Assembly: GCA_044449445.1 (NCBI GenBank)
Contig: JBIOIA010000091.1
Span: forward strand, 1 to 10,292
Direction: 5' to 3'
Length of the DNA: 10,292 nt
From: DASXPG01 sp044449445
Lineage (GTDB): Bacteria > Gemmatimonadota > Gemmatimonadetes > Gemmatimonadales > JACORV01
The notes beneath the pieces are model-generated. The model made no database searches. It was given only the letters and a program-made list of their open reading frames with translations, and had not been told where the DNA came from. The position numbers were made by a program, and so were the translations under genes. Shown here one piece after another: positions 1 through 6,673 of this stretch (its first letter is position 1; each line of letters starts with the position of its first letter).

Positions 1-1
1 G

Positions 2-121
2 ATCCGCTGCCGTTCGATGGGCGCCGGCGTGCGGCAGGGCTGCGCGCTCTACTGCCTGCCCGAGGAGATCGATCGCACGCTGGCCACCGCGCGGCGGCTT
101 GCCGGCGAGCGGCGCAGCTGA
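2..121 (+). CDS. C-terminal fragment of a class V aminotransferase / cysteine desulfurase-like PLP enzyme
   Basis: Only the last 39 residues are inside the window; the start lies upstream. The tail contains GVRQGCALYCLPEEIDRTL, which has the layout of the closing segment of class V PLP-dependent aminotransferases (SufS/NifS-like enzymes end with a strand of the type 'ARASFALYNTREEVD' and then a helix). The family transfers amino groups or removes sulfur from cysteine, using PLP. The catalytic lysine and substrate-binding residues are outside the window, so the substrate cannot be judged. The gene stops at TGA 119-121 and converges tail-to-tail with the glycoside hydrolase gene, only 17 bases away. 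The family call rests on one short motif and could be wrong at subfamily level. Confidence 0.55.
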   Translation: MRCRSMGAGVRQGCALYCLPEEIDRTLATARRLAGERRS

Positions 122-162
122 CGCTTACGGCCTGACGCTCAGAGCCTAACGCTGATCGGCTC
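121..162. repeat. Degenerate 14-bp tandem repeat between convergent genes
   Basis: ACGCT recurs at 121, 135 and 149, exactly 14 bases apart. The first two units (ACGCTTACGGCCTG and ACGCTCAGAGCCTA) also share GCCT; the third is weaker. The tract spans the 17-base gap and the stop codon of the minus-strand hydrolase. It may be chance or remnant slippage; no T-rich terminator is seen here. Confidence 0.4.
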
Positions 163-2340
163 GCCCACGCGGCCCTTGGCGGCCTCGCGCCCGGCGACCG
201 TCACCGTCACCTGCTCGCCGCCCAGCACCACGTCCACGACGCGGCCCTGCATCGGCAGGCCGGTCGCCTCGAACCCGTCGAGGCCGAACGGCATCGGGTC
301 CACGACGCAGCGGCCCTCGCCGTCGGGCCTGAGACCGATGACGTACTGCACGATCAGGTCGTTGACCCACGACTGCTGGCAGTCATCCAGGCCGCGGTAC
401 GCGGACGGCCGCCCGCTCACCGGGTGGTAGTGCTCGAAGCTGTTGGGCCGCGACGCGTCGCCCTCCCAGAACATCATGCGCACGAACTTCGTCACGAACT
501 CCGTGAGGCGCACGCGCAGCGCGGGCAGGTGATGGATCGCGACGCGCGCGATCGCGTCGGCGACGCGACTGTTCGCGGACGGCCAGACGCGCCCGTTCCA
601 CGGACGGTCGAGGCGCCGGCCCTTCCACGCCGCGTCAGGATCGTAATGAGCGTCCTTGCCCGAGAGGCTCGAGGCCGGGAACGGTTTCCAGAACTGGCGG
701 GGATCGAACAGGTTCTGCACGAACCCCGCCAGATGCGGTGCGGTCACGATGTCGGTGGCGTACGGATAGAACGAGCCGACCCACCGCGCGCCGGAGCGCC
801 GGCCCGTCACGACGTTCACGTCGGCGAACATGCCGCCCTTCCCGTCCCACATCCGCTTGAGCAGCGCGGCGTGCGTCTTGTCGGCGCGCGCCCGCCACGG
901 TGCGCCGTCGAGCCCGCCCCGCGCGCCGAGCACCGCGAGCGCGCGGCAGACCTCGTAGGCGTTCACCGTGAGATCGACGCTCTTCAGGCGGGCGCCCGCA
1001 TCGCCCTCGTCCGCGCGCTCCTCGAGCGAATCGCGCGCGCCCTCGCGGGACTCCTGGCGTGGCGCGTCGATCAGTCCGGTGCTGTCGGCGTCCTGGGTCG
1101 CGAGCAGCCAGGCGGCGTAACGCTCGAGCGCCGGGAGCACCTCGCGCAGAAACGCGTCGGACGGATGCACGGCGTCGAGGGCCTCAAGCGCGCCGCCCAG
1201 GTCCGCCTGGCCCGCGAGGCTGTCGGTGGGCGGCAGCACTCCGATCCGGTCCGGCAGAGAACCGTCGGCGCGCTGGCCGGCGACCAGCGTCCGCAGCACG
1301 CCGCGGGCCCACTCGGGGTCCTTCGCCCAGCGCAGCTCGCGCAGGTGGCACGGCACGGCCTCGGCCGCGGGCACGTGGTGCGCACCGATGCCCGCCGCCG
1401 CGCTCGGCGCCACGTAACTTCCCCACCCCGCGGCGAGTCCGCCGAGCCTGAGGCCGTACCAGCGATAGGCCCAGTAGCGCTCGAAGTAGGGATCGGAGCA
1501 GCGGAACGTCGGAACGGTCTCGAAGAAACCCTCCCACGAGGCGCGGCTCGCGGCGTGAAAACTGGACGCGCGCCGCGGCGCGGGCGGCTCGGCGCGCGCG
1601 CGCGAGGGCGGCAGCTCGGGCTGGGCGCGCCGCGCCACGGCGAGGCGCGCCGCCGAGCCGGGCTCGATGTCGATGGCGCGATGCACGCCCAGATACACCT
1701 GGCCGCTGCGGCCGGCGAGCTCCGCGCCGGAGCGCAGGCCGCCGCGCAGCGGGTCCCAGCGGTCCCAGAACGGCGTGAGCGCGAAGTGCGGATGATCCGC
1801 CGTGCGCTCGGCGCGCACCGCGCCCCAGCTGTCGGCCCCGCGCGCCATCGCGAGCTGGAGCTTGAGGGCGAGCGGAGCGCTGCGCGCTTCCTTGAGCGTG
1901 CGGGTCCACGACAGCTCCGACTCGTCGAAAGCGACATCGCCCGGACCGATGTCCTCGCCGGGGGCGGTGGCCCACGCGATCGCGTGCAGCTGCACGCGCG
2001 TGACCCCGACGTTGACGATCTGCCACTCGCTGCCGAGCACGAACCCGGGCAGCACCATGCGCGTCTCGGCCAGCTCGAGGCCCTGCGCCGGTGCGTAGGG
2101 CACCTCGAGCGCGGCCGGCGTCCAACGCCGACGCAGCGCGCGCAGCTCGATCTCGCGTCCCGAATCATCCACAAAGGCCACCGAGAACAGCGGCTGGAGC
2201 GCGTACTCGAACAGTCGCGCTTCGTCCCAGAACCCGGGCGCGTCGAGCCACACCGGGAACACGGGCGCCCAGATGAGCCCCTCGCCGGCCGAGAGGTACC
2301 ACTTGTCGTCGCGCGCGAGGAGATCGAGGGCGGCTGTCAT
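139..2340 (-). CDS. Glycoside-hydrolase-like protein, MGH1/GH63/trehalase-type (alpha/alpha)6 barrel
   Basis: A 733-residue protein. No signal peptide or membrane segment is visible, so it is probably cytoplasmic. Residues about 10-245 look like a beta-rich N-terminal domain. Residues about 280-670 look like an (alpha/alpha)6 toroid, with SDPYFERYWAYRWYGLR (282-298), CHLRELRWAKDPEW (331-344), GQRADGSLPDRI (355-366), GLIDAPRQES (422-431), DLTVNAYE (456-463), FYPYATDIVTAP (524-535), RPWNGRVWP (579-587) and NSFEHYHPVSG (633-643). The 'WNGRVWP' type of motif and the aromatic/acidic pattern are typical of the GH37/GH63/mannosylglycerate-hydrolase-like clan, which cleaves alpha-glucosidic or alpha-mannosidic bonds by inversion. 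Residues 676-733 form a small C-terminal beta domain. I cannot name the substrate. The ATG at 2338-2340 has no clear ribosome site, and the tRNA-Ala 3' end lies 12 bases upstream, so the start is uncertain. A later start is possible, since conserved-looking sequence begins around DDKWYLSAGEG (11-21). Confidence 0.72.
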   Translation of the reverse strand: MTAALDLLARDDKWYLSAGEGLIWAPVFPVWLDAPGFWDEARLFEYALQPLFSVAFVDDSGREIELRALRRRWTPAALEVPYAPAQGLELAETRMVLPGFVLGSEWQIVNVGVTRVQLHAIAWATAPGEDIGPGDVAFDESELSWTRTLKEARSAPLALKLQLAMARGADSWGAVRAERTADHPHFALTPFWDRWDPLRGGLRSGAELAGRSGQVYLGVHRAIDIEPGSAARLAVARRAQPELPPSRARAEPPAPRRASSFHAASRASWEGFFETVPTFRCSDPYFERYWAYRWYGLRLGGLAAGWGSYVAPSAAAGIGAHHVPAAEAVPCHLRELRWAKDPEWARGVLRTLVAGQRADGSLPDRIGVLPPTDSLAGQADLGGALEALDAVHPSDAFLREVLPALERYAAWLLATQDADSTGLIDAPRQESREGARDSLEERADEGDAGARLKSVDLTVNAYEVCRALAVLGARGGLDGAPWRARADKTHAALLKRMWDGKGGMFADVNVVTGRRSGARWVGSFYPYATDIVTAPHLAGFVQNLFDPRQFWKPFPASSLSGKDAHYDPDAAWKGRRLDRPWNGRVWPSANSRVADAIARVAIHHLPALRVRLTEFVTKFVRMMFWEGDASRPNSFEHYHPVSGRPSAYRGLDDCQQSWVNDLIVQYVIGLRPDGEGRCVVDPMPFGLDGFEATGLPMQGRVVDVVLGGEQVTVTVAGREAAKGRVGEPISVRL

Positions 2341-2352
2341 GGAGTGTGAAGG

Positions 2353-2426
2353 TGGAGCGGACGGGATTCGAACCCGTGACCCCCTGGTTGCAAACCAGGT
2401 GCTCTCCCAGACTGAGCTACCGCCCC
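2353..2426 (-). tRNA. tRNA-Ala, anticodon TGC
   Basis: Read on the minus strand, the 74 bases fold into a full cloverleaf. The acceptor stem GGGGCGG pairs with CCGCTCC, with one G-U pair. The D arm is GCTC/GAGC and the anticodon stem is CCTGG/CCAGG. The loop is TTTGCAA, which gives anticodon TGC and reads GCA alanine codons. The T arm is ACGGG-TTCGAAT-CCCGT and the discriminator is A. The 3' CCA is not encoded: the genome reads CCT after the discriminator, so CCA must be added enzymatically. The 3' end is only 12 bases from the start codon of the glycoside hydrolase frame. Confidence 0.96.
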
Positions 2427-2445
2427 GAGGTGCTGATGGAAATAG

Positions 2446-2474
2446 AACTTACAGCCGAGCCGCACCCGCGCCAA
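2446..2474 (-). promoter_or_regulatory. Putative sigma-70-type promoter for tRNA-Ala
   Basis: On the minus strand a -35 like TTGGCG (2474-2469) is followed after exactly 17 bases by a -10 like TAAGTT (2451-2446). The mature tRNA 5' end lies 19 bases beyond the -10, leaving a short leader for RNase P to remove. Match to consensus is moderate (about 4/6 and 3/6). Position and spacing are the main support. Because the hydrolase gene lies directly downstream, this promoter might also feed it. Confidence 0.4.
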
Positions 2475-2572
2475 ACCGAGCCGAGCGTGGCCGGAGGTCC
2501 GTCAGTGCCCCCAGATGGTGCGCCACTCGGTCGGTCGCGAAGCCAACCCGCCTGCGGTTCCAGGCAGCCGAA

Positions 2573-3004
2573 TCACGGCAGCACGTTGAAGGGCGGGCTC
2601 GTGACACTGGGGAGCCCTGGCGTTGAGGCCGTCAAGGTATAGCCGTTGCCCGGTTTGTTGATGCTGAGGTTCGTGAACAGGGCGTCCGCCCCAGAGGGTT
2701 GGCTGGTCGTGCCGGATAGCGTCCCACCTCCTGGATTGGCGGTGATAGCGACAGTGATCGGTGAGTTCGAGCTGACGTGGAGGTTCGAAGCATCGTAGAC
2801 CTCGATGTAGACATCGAAGGTGCTGTCCGCTCTGGTGGTGAGTGGCCCCCCCTCGAAGACAAGGTGCGTGGCGGGACCGGGGAGGCACACGGCAGCCTGA
2901 GGGCACCACAAGTCGCCAAGCGGATTGTGGCAGCCCGTGAGAACCAGGAGCAGCCCGAACGCCGGGGGGAGACTGAGTCTGAGCACGTGATGAGCTCTGC
3001 GCAT
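2573..3004 (-). CDS. Small lipoprotein with one bacterial Ig-like domain
   Basis: A 143-residue protein. A signal peptide of type II ends in the lipobox LTGC, with the lipidated cysteine at residue 25, so it is expected to be anchored in a membrane facing the periplasm or cell surface. Two further cysteines (34 and 40) may form a disulfide. Residues about 45-140 look like one beta-sandwich of the bacterial Ig-like type: GGGTLSGTT (92-100) then LFTNLSINKPGNGYTLTAS (109-127) is the repeat signature often found in tandem in surface proteins, but here it occurs once. I chose ATG 3002-3004 over the in-frame TTG at 3029-3031 because it starts directly at MRRAHH, the basic head of the signal peptide, with a weak AGG upstream. 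Local GC is about 63% by hand count, against about 70% in the neighbours. The function is unknown. Confidence 0.72.
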   Translation of the reverse strand: MRRAHHVLRLSLPPAFGLLLVLTGCHNPLGDLWCPQAAVCLPGPATHLVFEGGPLTTRADSTFDVYIEVYDASNLHVSSNSPITVAITANPGGGTLSGTTSQPSGADALFTNLSINKPGNGYTLTASTPGLPSVTSPPFNVLP

Positions 3005-3122
3005 GGACCTAAGGTGTTCACAGCGCGTCAAGTCGGCGTCAAGCGGTCTTCGCAGCTCTACTCTGGGGTTCGGTCTTGATTGGTTGGAGGAATTCCTGGG
3101 GCGGGGCCTGGGGGCGTTCAGG

Positions 3123-3566
3123 TCACTGCGATGGCAGCGCCTGGATCTTCATCGTGTACGACGTCGCGCCGACCAGCGAGTAATCGGCCGCGGCGGCCTG
3201 GAGCAGCCGCACCGCGTCCCCGCTCGTCGCGAGGCCGGCGTTCGGCACGCTCACGCGCACCACGGCGCCGTTCAGCACCTGCCCCACCGGCGCGATCACC
3301 ACGACGCTCACCGTGTCGCCGGACAGCGCCTGCGTGAACATCGTGCTCCCTTGCAGCGACGCCGTGAATCCCGACTGCTGGCCGACCCAGCGGAAGTTCA
3401 CCGCGCGCGGCGGCGCCGCGATCGGCCCGCCGCCGAACGGCGAGGGCACGGTCTCGAGCGTCACGTAGACCGGCTGCGCCGGCGCCACGGGGTCGCTGCA
3501 CCCCGACGCCAGGGCGAGCGCGGCCACGAGGACCACGGATGCGCGCACAGCCGCGCGCCCGCTCAT
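3123..3566 (-). CDS. Hypothetical lipoprotein translationally coupled to the M6 protease
   Basis: A 147-residue protein. A short basic head and a hydrophobic stretch (about 8-20) lead to the lipobox LASGC with cysteine 23, so it is a predicted lipoprotein. The mature part is beta-rich with no family I recognise. It contains a proline/glycine-rich linker (PSPFGGGPIAAPP, 41-53), then segments such as AVNFRWVGQQSGFTASLQG and VSVVVIAPVGQVLNG that suggest an Ig-like or beta-sandwich fold. Its ATG overlaps the stop codon of the upstream protease gene (ATGA, 3563-3566), which implies translational coupling and perhaps a shared role, for example as an accessory or anchoring partner of the secreted protease. 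That role is inferred from context only. Confidence 0.75.
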   Translation of the reverse strand: MSGRAAVRASVVLVAALALASGCSDPVAPAQPVYVTLETVPSPFGGGPIAAPPRAVNFRWVGQQSGFTASLQGSTMFTQALSGDTVSVVVIAPVGQVLNGAVVRVSVPNAGLATSGDAVRLLQAAAADYSLVGATSYTMKIQALPSQ

Positions 3567-5839
3567 CGTGCCCCCGCCGCGAGCCGCTGCCGCTGCGCCG
3601 CGCTCACCGGCGCGCCGCTACGATCCAGCCACGCCATGATGTCGCCAAGGTCCAGCCGGCCGTTGTTGTTGCCGATCAGGTCGAGGTACGCGATCTGGTC
3701 CGCAGACAGCGTGCCCGTGTGCGCGACGAACTGCGTGATGACGGCATCCACGGTCAGGGGATCGATGAACGTCGCCGTGACCGCCCACGGCTGCGTCATC
3801 CGGAGCTGGAGCGTGGGGGAGAGCGCCGTCGTGTCTCCGCTCCAGTTCGCGAACACCATCCCGGCCGCGGCCGTCGCCGTGAGCGTGACGCTGTCGCCGT
3901 CCGCCGCGAAAGTCCCGCTCGCCTTCGCGCCCGGCGCCGCCGCGATGGCTCCGCCGCCGACCGTGCCGTACGTGATCAGGAACTGGCGGCTCAGGTTCGC
4001 CGTGATCACACCGCCCGCCGCCGACAGCGTGGCGACGTGCCTGATCGCCAGTCCGTCGGACCACGAGACGAACCGGTACTTGCGCCGGCCGTCCGCGCTC
4101 AGCTGAACCGAGTCCACCGCAATCGTGACCGTGTCGCCCTGGAGAAACAGGTCCTGGAACCGGTTGTACGCCGAATCGCGCACCTTGATGAACGCGGCCG
4201 GATCGCTCGCGACGATGGTCGTGACGCCGCCGAACCGGACCCGCATCCGCATCTCGCCCAGCGGCGCCACCTGCGTGATGGAGTCGATCGCGATGCCCGC
4301 CGCGCTGCCGTCCGTGTTCATCACGGCGGCCGGCCGGGAGCGCGGCGTGAAAGCCGGGTTGTGGGTCGAGCCCGGATACGGATCACCGGCGTCGCCGCGG
4401 TTGCTGATGCCCGCCGTGCTGGAGCCCAGGTTGTCGAGACCGTCGGCCTGCTCCAGCGCGAGACCGTGGATCGGCCCGGTGTTGACGCAGTTGCTCGGCA
4501 GCGTGCAGTTCGCATACTGCGTCGAATCCACGTGCCAGACCAGCAGGCCGCCCCCGCCGTGCTTGGCGATCATCGCCGTGTCGGCCAGGAGCCCCTGCCG
4601 GTTCTCGAGCATGAAGTACTCGCCGCGCGGATTCATGACCGTGGGCCGCAGCAGGAACACGCTGTCGCCGGTTTCGACCGGACCGATGTGATACGTACCC
4701 TGCGCCGTGATCGGCGCGACCGTGACCCAGCCGAGCTCCGCGAGCGAGAACCCTTCCATGTGCGCCGGGCTTCCCTGGCGCGCCCAGTTGCCCGAGCCCA
4801 TCAGTCCCCACTCGCCGATGCCCTCGGAGTTGTCCTGGTCGTTCGGGTTGGTGTCGTAGAAGTCCGGCAGCCCCAGGCCGTGGCCGGTCTCGTGGGAGAT
4901 CGTGCCGGGCGGCATCGGCTGCGAGGGATCGCACCCGGCGACGGGCGAGCCGTTCGGGCCGCTCACGACGCCGCCGACGGCGCTCTGGATCGTGTAGTTG
5001 TCGATCTGGATCTTGCCGGGATGGCTCGCCGAATTCGAGGTGCTGGCCGTCGCCAGCGTCGTGCCCGTCCACGCGCTGTAATAGAAGCGGTGCGCCCAGA
5101 TGTCACCCGAGTAACCACACTCCGCGCCCGGCTTCGGCTGGATCAGCCAGATCAGGTCCACGATGCCGTCGTCGTCGCCGGAGTTCGGGATGCCGTCGGG
5201 CCCGTCGTTGTCGAACTGGCCCCAGTCGATGTTCGCCGGCGCCTTGGCCACGGCCTCCTGGATCAACTGCGCGATGTGCGCCGAGAAGCACAGGCCGTCG
5301 CACGTGCCGGGTCCGGCGTAATACGCGTCCGACGAGTCGAGGGCGATCCATCCGATGACGATGCCCTGCACGCTCATCAGCCCGTGCGACATCTCCTCGT
5401 AGAACGTCCGCACCGTGTACGCCCGGCCGGCGGGCGCCACGGCGCCCAGGAGCAGGGTGTCGTACAGCGCCGGTGCGCGGAGCGTCGTCGTGTCGGTGTT
5501 GTTGAACCGGACCAGGAACACGGGCACGCGCAGCACGCCGCCCACGGCCGCGGGCGAGCCGGCCGCCCCTGGCGCGTTGAGCTGCGCGCGCAGGCCGCGC
5601 GCATTTTCGATCGGACTGTTGAGCGAGAAGAAGTCGCGGCTCGCCATGAGACGCCTGCGCGTGGTCGCGACGCGCCGTGCCCGCGTACGCCACACGCCAT
5701 CGGGCCGGAAATCGAAACCCCGGGGCTCCCACTCGCGCTCGGGTCGCTGCGCCGCGAGGCCGCACGGGAAGGCGGACGCGCCCAGGACGAGGAGCGTCAC
5801 GAAGCAGGCCGGCCGCCAGAAAGCCCGAGCCGATGACAT
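3563..5839 (-). CDS. Secreted M6-type (immune inhibitor A-like) zinc metalloprotease
   Basis: A 758-residue protein. Residues 1-30 are a signal peptide (basic head, hydrophobic core, likely cut after LAA), so it is exported. The zinc site is HETGHGLGLPD at 316-326: H316, E317, H320 and D326 match the HExxHxxGxxD metzincin-like motif. It is followed by EWGLMGSGNW (343-352), the usual M6 segment with its Met. An acidic loop DNDGPDGIPNSGDDDGIVD (210-228) probably binds calcium. Cysteines at 180/184, 241/303 and 445/451 could pair. Residues about 585-690 hold divergent InlB/Flg_new-type beta repeats (YRFVSWSDG and MVFANWSGD mark two units). The C-terminus has one EF-hand or half-dockerin-like motif, LIGNNNGRLDLGDIMAWL (721-738). 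The family degrades extracellular proteins. No strong ribosome site precedes ATG 5837-5839, but the signal peptide fixes this start. The PAP2 gene ends 27 bases upstream, so the two are probably cotranscribed. Confidence 0.9.
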   Translation of the reverse strand: MSSARAFWRPACFVTLLVLGASAFPCGLAAQRPEREWEPRGFDFRPDGVWRTRARRVATTRRRLMASRDFFSLNSPIENARGLRAQLNAPGAAGSPAAVGGVLRVPVFLVRFNNTDTTTLRAPALYDTLLLGAVAPAGRAYTVRTFYEEMSHGLMSVQGIVIGWIALDSSDAYYAGPGTCDGLCFSAHIAQLIQEAVAKAPANIDWGQFDNDGPDGIPNSGDDDGIVDLIWLIQPKPGAECGYSGDIWAHRFYYSAWTGTTLATASTSNSASHPGKIQIDNYTIQSAVGGVVSGPNGSPVAGCDPSQPMPPGTISHETGHGLGLPDFYDTNPNDQDNSEGIGEWGLMGSGNWARQGSPAHMEGFSLAELGWVTVAPITAQGTYHIGPVETGDSVFLLRPTVMNPRGEYFMLENRQGLLADTAMIAKHGGGGLLVWHVDSTQYANCTLPSNCVNTGPIHGLALEQADGLDNLGSSTAGISNRGDAGDPYPGSTHNPAFTPRSRPAAVMNTDGSAAGIAIDSITQVAPLGEMRMRVRFGGVTTIVASDPAAFIKVRDSAYNRFQDLFLQGDTVTIAVDSVQLSADGRRKYRFVSWSDGLAIRHVATLSAAGGVITANLSRQFLITYGTVGGGAIAAAPGAKASGTFAADGDSVTLTATAAAGMVFANWSGDTTALSPTLQLRMTQPWAVTATFIDPLTVDAVITQFVAHTGTLSADQIAYLDLIGNNNGRLDLGDIMAWLDRSGAPVSAAQRQRLAAGAR

Positions 5840-5866
5840 TGTCGGAAGCTAAGGAATCAGTGCAGC

Positions 5867-6637
5867 CTAGTCTATCGGATGCAGTTGCGGGATGAACCAT
5901 CCCACGGCCGAGCCGAGCGCCGCGCCGGCGACGACGTCGGTCGGGAAGTGGCGATGAGCGCTCACTCTCAGGACCGACGTGGTCGCCGCGGCCGCGAACA
6001 GCAGCGCGGTCTCGATCCTGTGGCGATGCAGCTCGCCGCGGCGGTGGAGGATCGAGGCCGCGGCCGACGCGGCCGCGAACGCGAAGCTCGCATGTCCGGA
6101 CGGGAAGGACCGGGAGTCCTCGATCGAGGTGAACGTCGCGCCTTGCGCCGTGTACCGCTCGGGGCGCGCCCGGTGCACGGCGACCTTGAGCCACTGCGTG
6201 AGCGCACCGTCGATCGCCGCCGTCTGCGCCATCACGACGGCGTCCTCGAGCACCGCCCGCGTCGCCTCCGGCTCGCCGCGCCGGGTCGCCGCAACGAGCA
6301 GCGCCGATCCGGCGACCGTCGCGTACAGCGCCACGTTGCTCGGCCCATCACTCCGGCCGACACCGACCGTGCCGCGGTCGATGCCCCACAGGTTCGCCGG
6401 ATCGCACGCGCCCAGGGGGGGACACGAAGCGACCGGGAGACCGCCGAGCACGGAGGGCAGCGCCGCGAGAGCGGCGCCCGCCACCGTGATGCCACCGTCC
6501 GCGAGCGGCGTGAGGTGGTAGCGGACCGGGCGCTCGACCTGCACCGGCTGCTGCGCGAGCGCCGCCACGAACGGCACGAACGCGAGCAGCAACAGCGCCG
6601 CGAGCTGGCGACGTAACTTGATAACGGGCCGCAGCAT
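5867..6637 (-). CDS. Exported PAP2-superfamily phosphatase-like protein
   Basis: A 256-residue protein with the three PAP2 catalytic motifs: K151-x6-R158-P159 (KVAVHRARP), P179-S-G-H182 (RSFPSGHAS) and R224-x5-H230-x3-D234 (RVSAHRHFPTD). In this superfamily the histidines form and resolve a phospho-histidine on lipid phosphates, or bind vanadate in haloperoxidases. A signal peptide ends near ALA|QQ (residue 28). Hydrophobic segments at about 50-66, 101-117, 183-197, 209-223 and 233-249 suggest a membrane-embedded enzyme with its active site outside the cytoplasm. The frame is open further upstream, but residues encoded there are antisense to spt; MLRPVIKLRR with its hydrophobic core marks the real start. 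It is divergent from spt with only 36 bases between the start codons, so a role in sphingolipid or lipid-phosphate turnover is possible but unproven. Two cysteines (72 and 78) might form a disulfide. Confidence 0.88.
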   Translation of the reverse strand: MLRPVIKLRRQLAALLLLAFVPFVAALAQQPVQVERPVRYHLTPLADGGITVAGAALAALPSVLGGLPVASCPPLGACDPANLWGIDRGTVGVGRSDGPSNVALYATVAGSALLVAATRRGEPEATRAVLEDAVVMAQTAAIDGALTQWLKVAVHRARPERYTAQGATFTSIEDSRSFPSGHASFAFAAASAAASILHRRGELHRHRIETALLFAAAATTSVLRVSAHRHFPTDVVAGAALGSAVGWFIPQLHPID

Positions 6638-6646
6638 AGCTAACTT
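6618..6646 (+). promoter_or_regulatory. Putative promoter of the spt-bcerS-cerR operon
   Basis: TTGATA at 6618-6623 (5 of 6 to the -35 consensus) is followed after 17 bases by TAACTT at 6641-6646 (3 of 6 to the -10). Transcription would start near 6653, about 20 bases ahead of the spt start codon. The elements lie across the first codons of the divergent PAP2 gene, so the two genes share a very compact control region. The -10 is weak, so this is tentative. Confidence 0.4.
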
Positions 6647-6663
6647 TTCACTGTCATTTCCGC

Positions 6664-6667
6664 GGAG
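6664..6667 (+). promoter_or_regulatory. Ribosome binding site deciding the TTG start of spt
   Basis: GGAG sits 6 bases ahead of TTG 6674-6676. No ATG lies in frame near this point until residue 29, which is inside the conserved N-terminal region. This Shine-Dalgarno match therefore supports the unusual TTG as the start codon. Confidence 0.6.
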
Positions 6668-6673
6668 ATTACG

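Noticed and set aside
424..2349. Long plus-strand open frame of 641 codons over the hydrolase gene
   Set aside because: Arginine/alanine-rich antisense shadow of the glycoside hydrolase frame, with no domain; typical of high-GC DNA.
2550..2565. Hairpin GCCTG-CGGTTC-CAGGC downstream of the Ig-like lipoprotein gene
   Set aside because: Five-base stem without a T-tract; not enough for a terminator.
2353..3004. Genomic island using tRNA-Ala as attachment site with the low-GC lipoprotein as cargo
   Set aside because: Elements normally insert at the tRNA 3' end, which faces the hydrolase, not the lipoprotein. No integrase and no repeat of the tRNA 3' end was seen.
3008..3052. Two TTGACG boxes on the minus strand upstream of the Ig-like lipoprotein
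   Set aside because: No acceptable -10 at 16-18 bases from either; a promoter is likely nearby but cannot be placed.
3088..3097. Palindrome AGGAATTCCT between the two lipoprotein genes
   Set aside because: Ten bases with no loop and no T-run; too short to call a terminator or operator.
3539..5836. Plus-strand open frame of 765 codons over the M6 protease
   Set aside because: Arg-rich low-complexity translation antisense to a protein with a signal peptide and zinc site.
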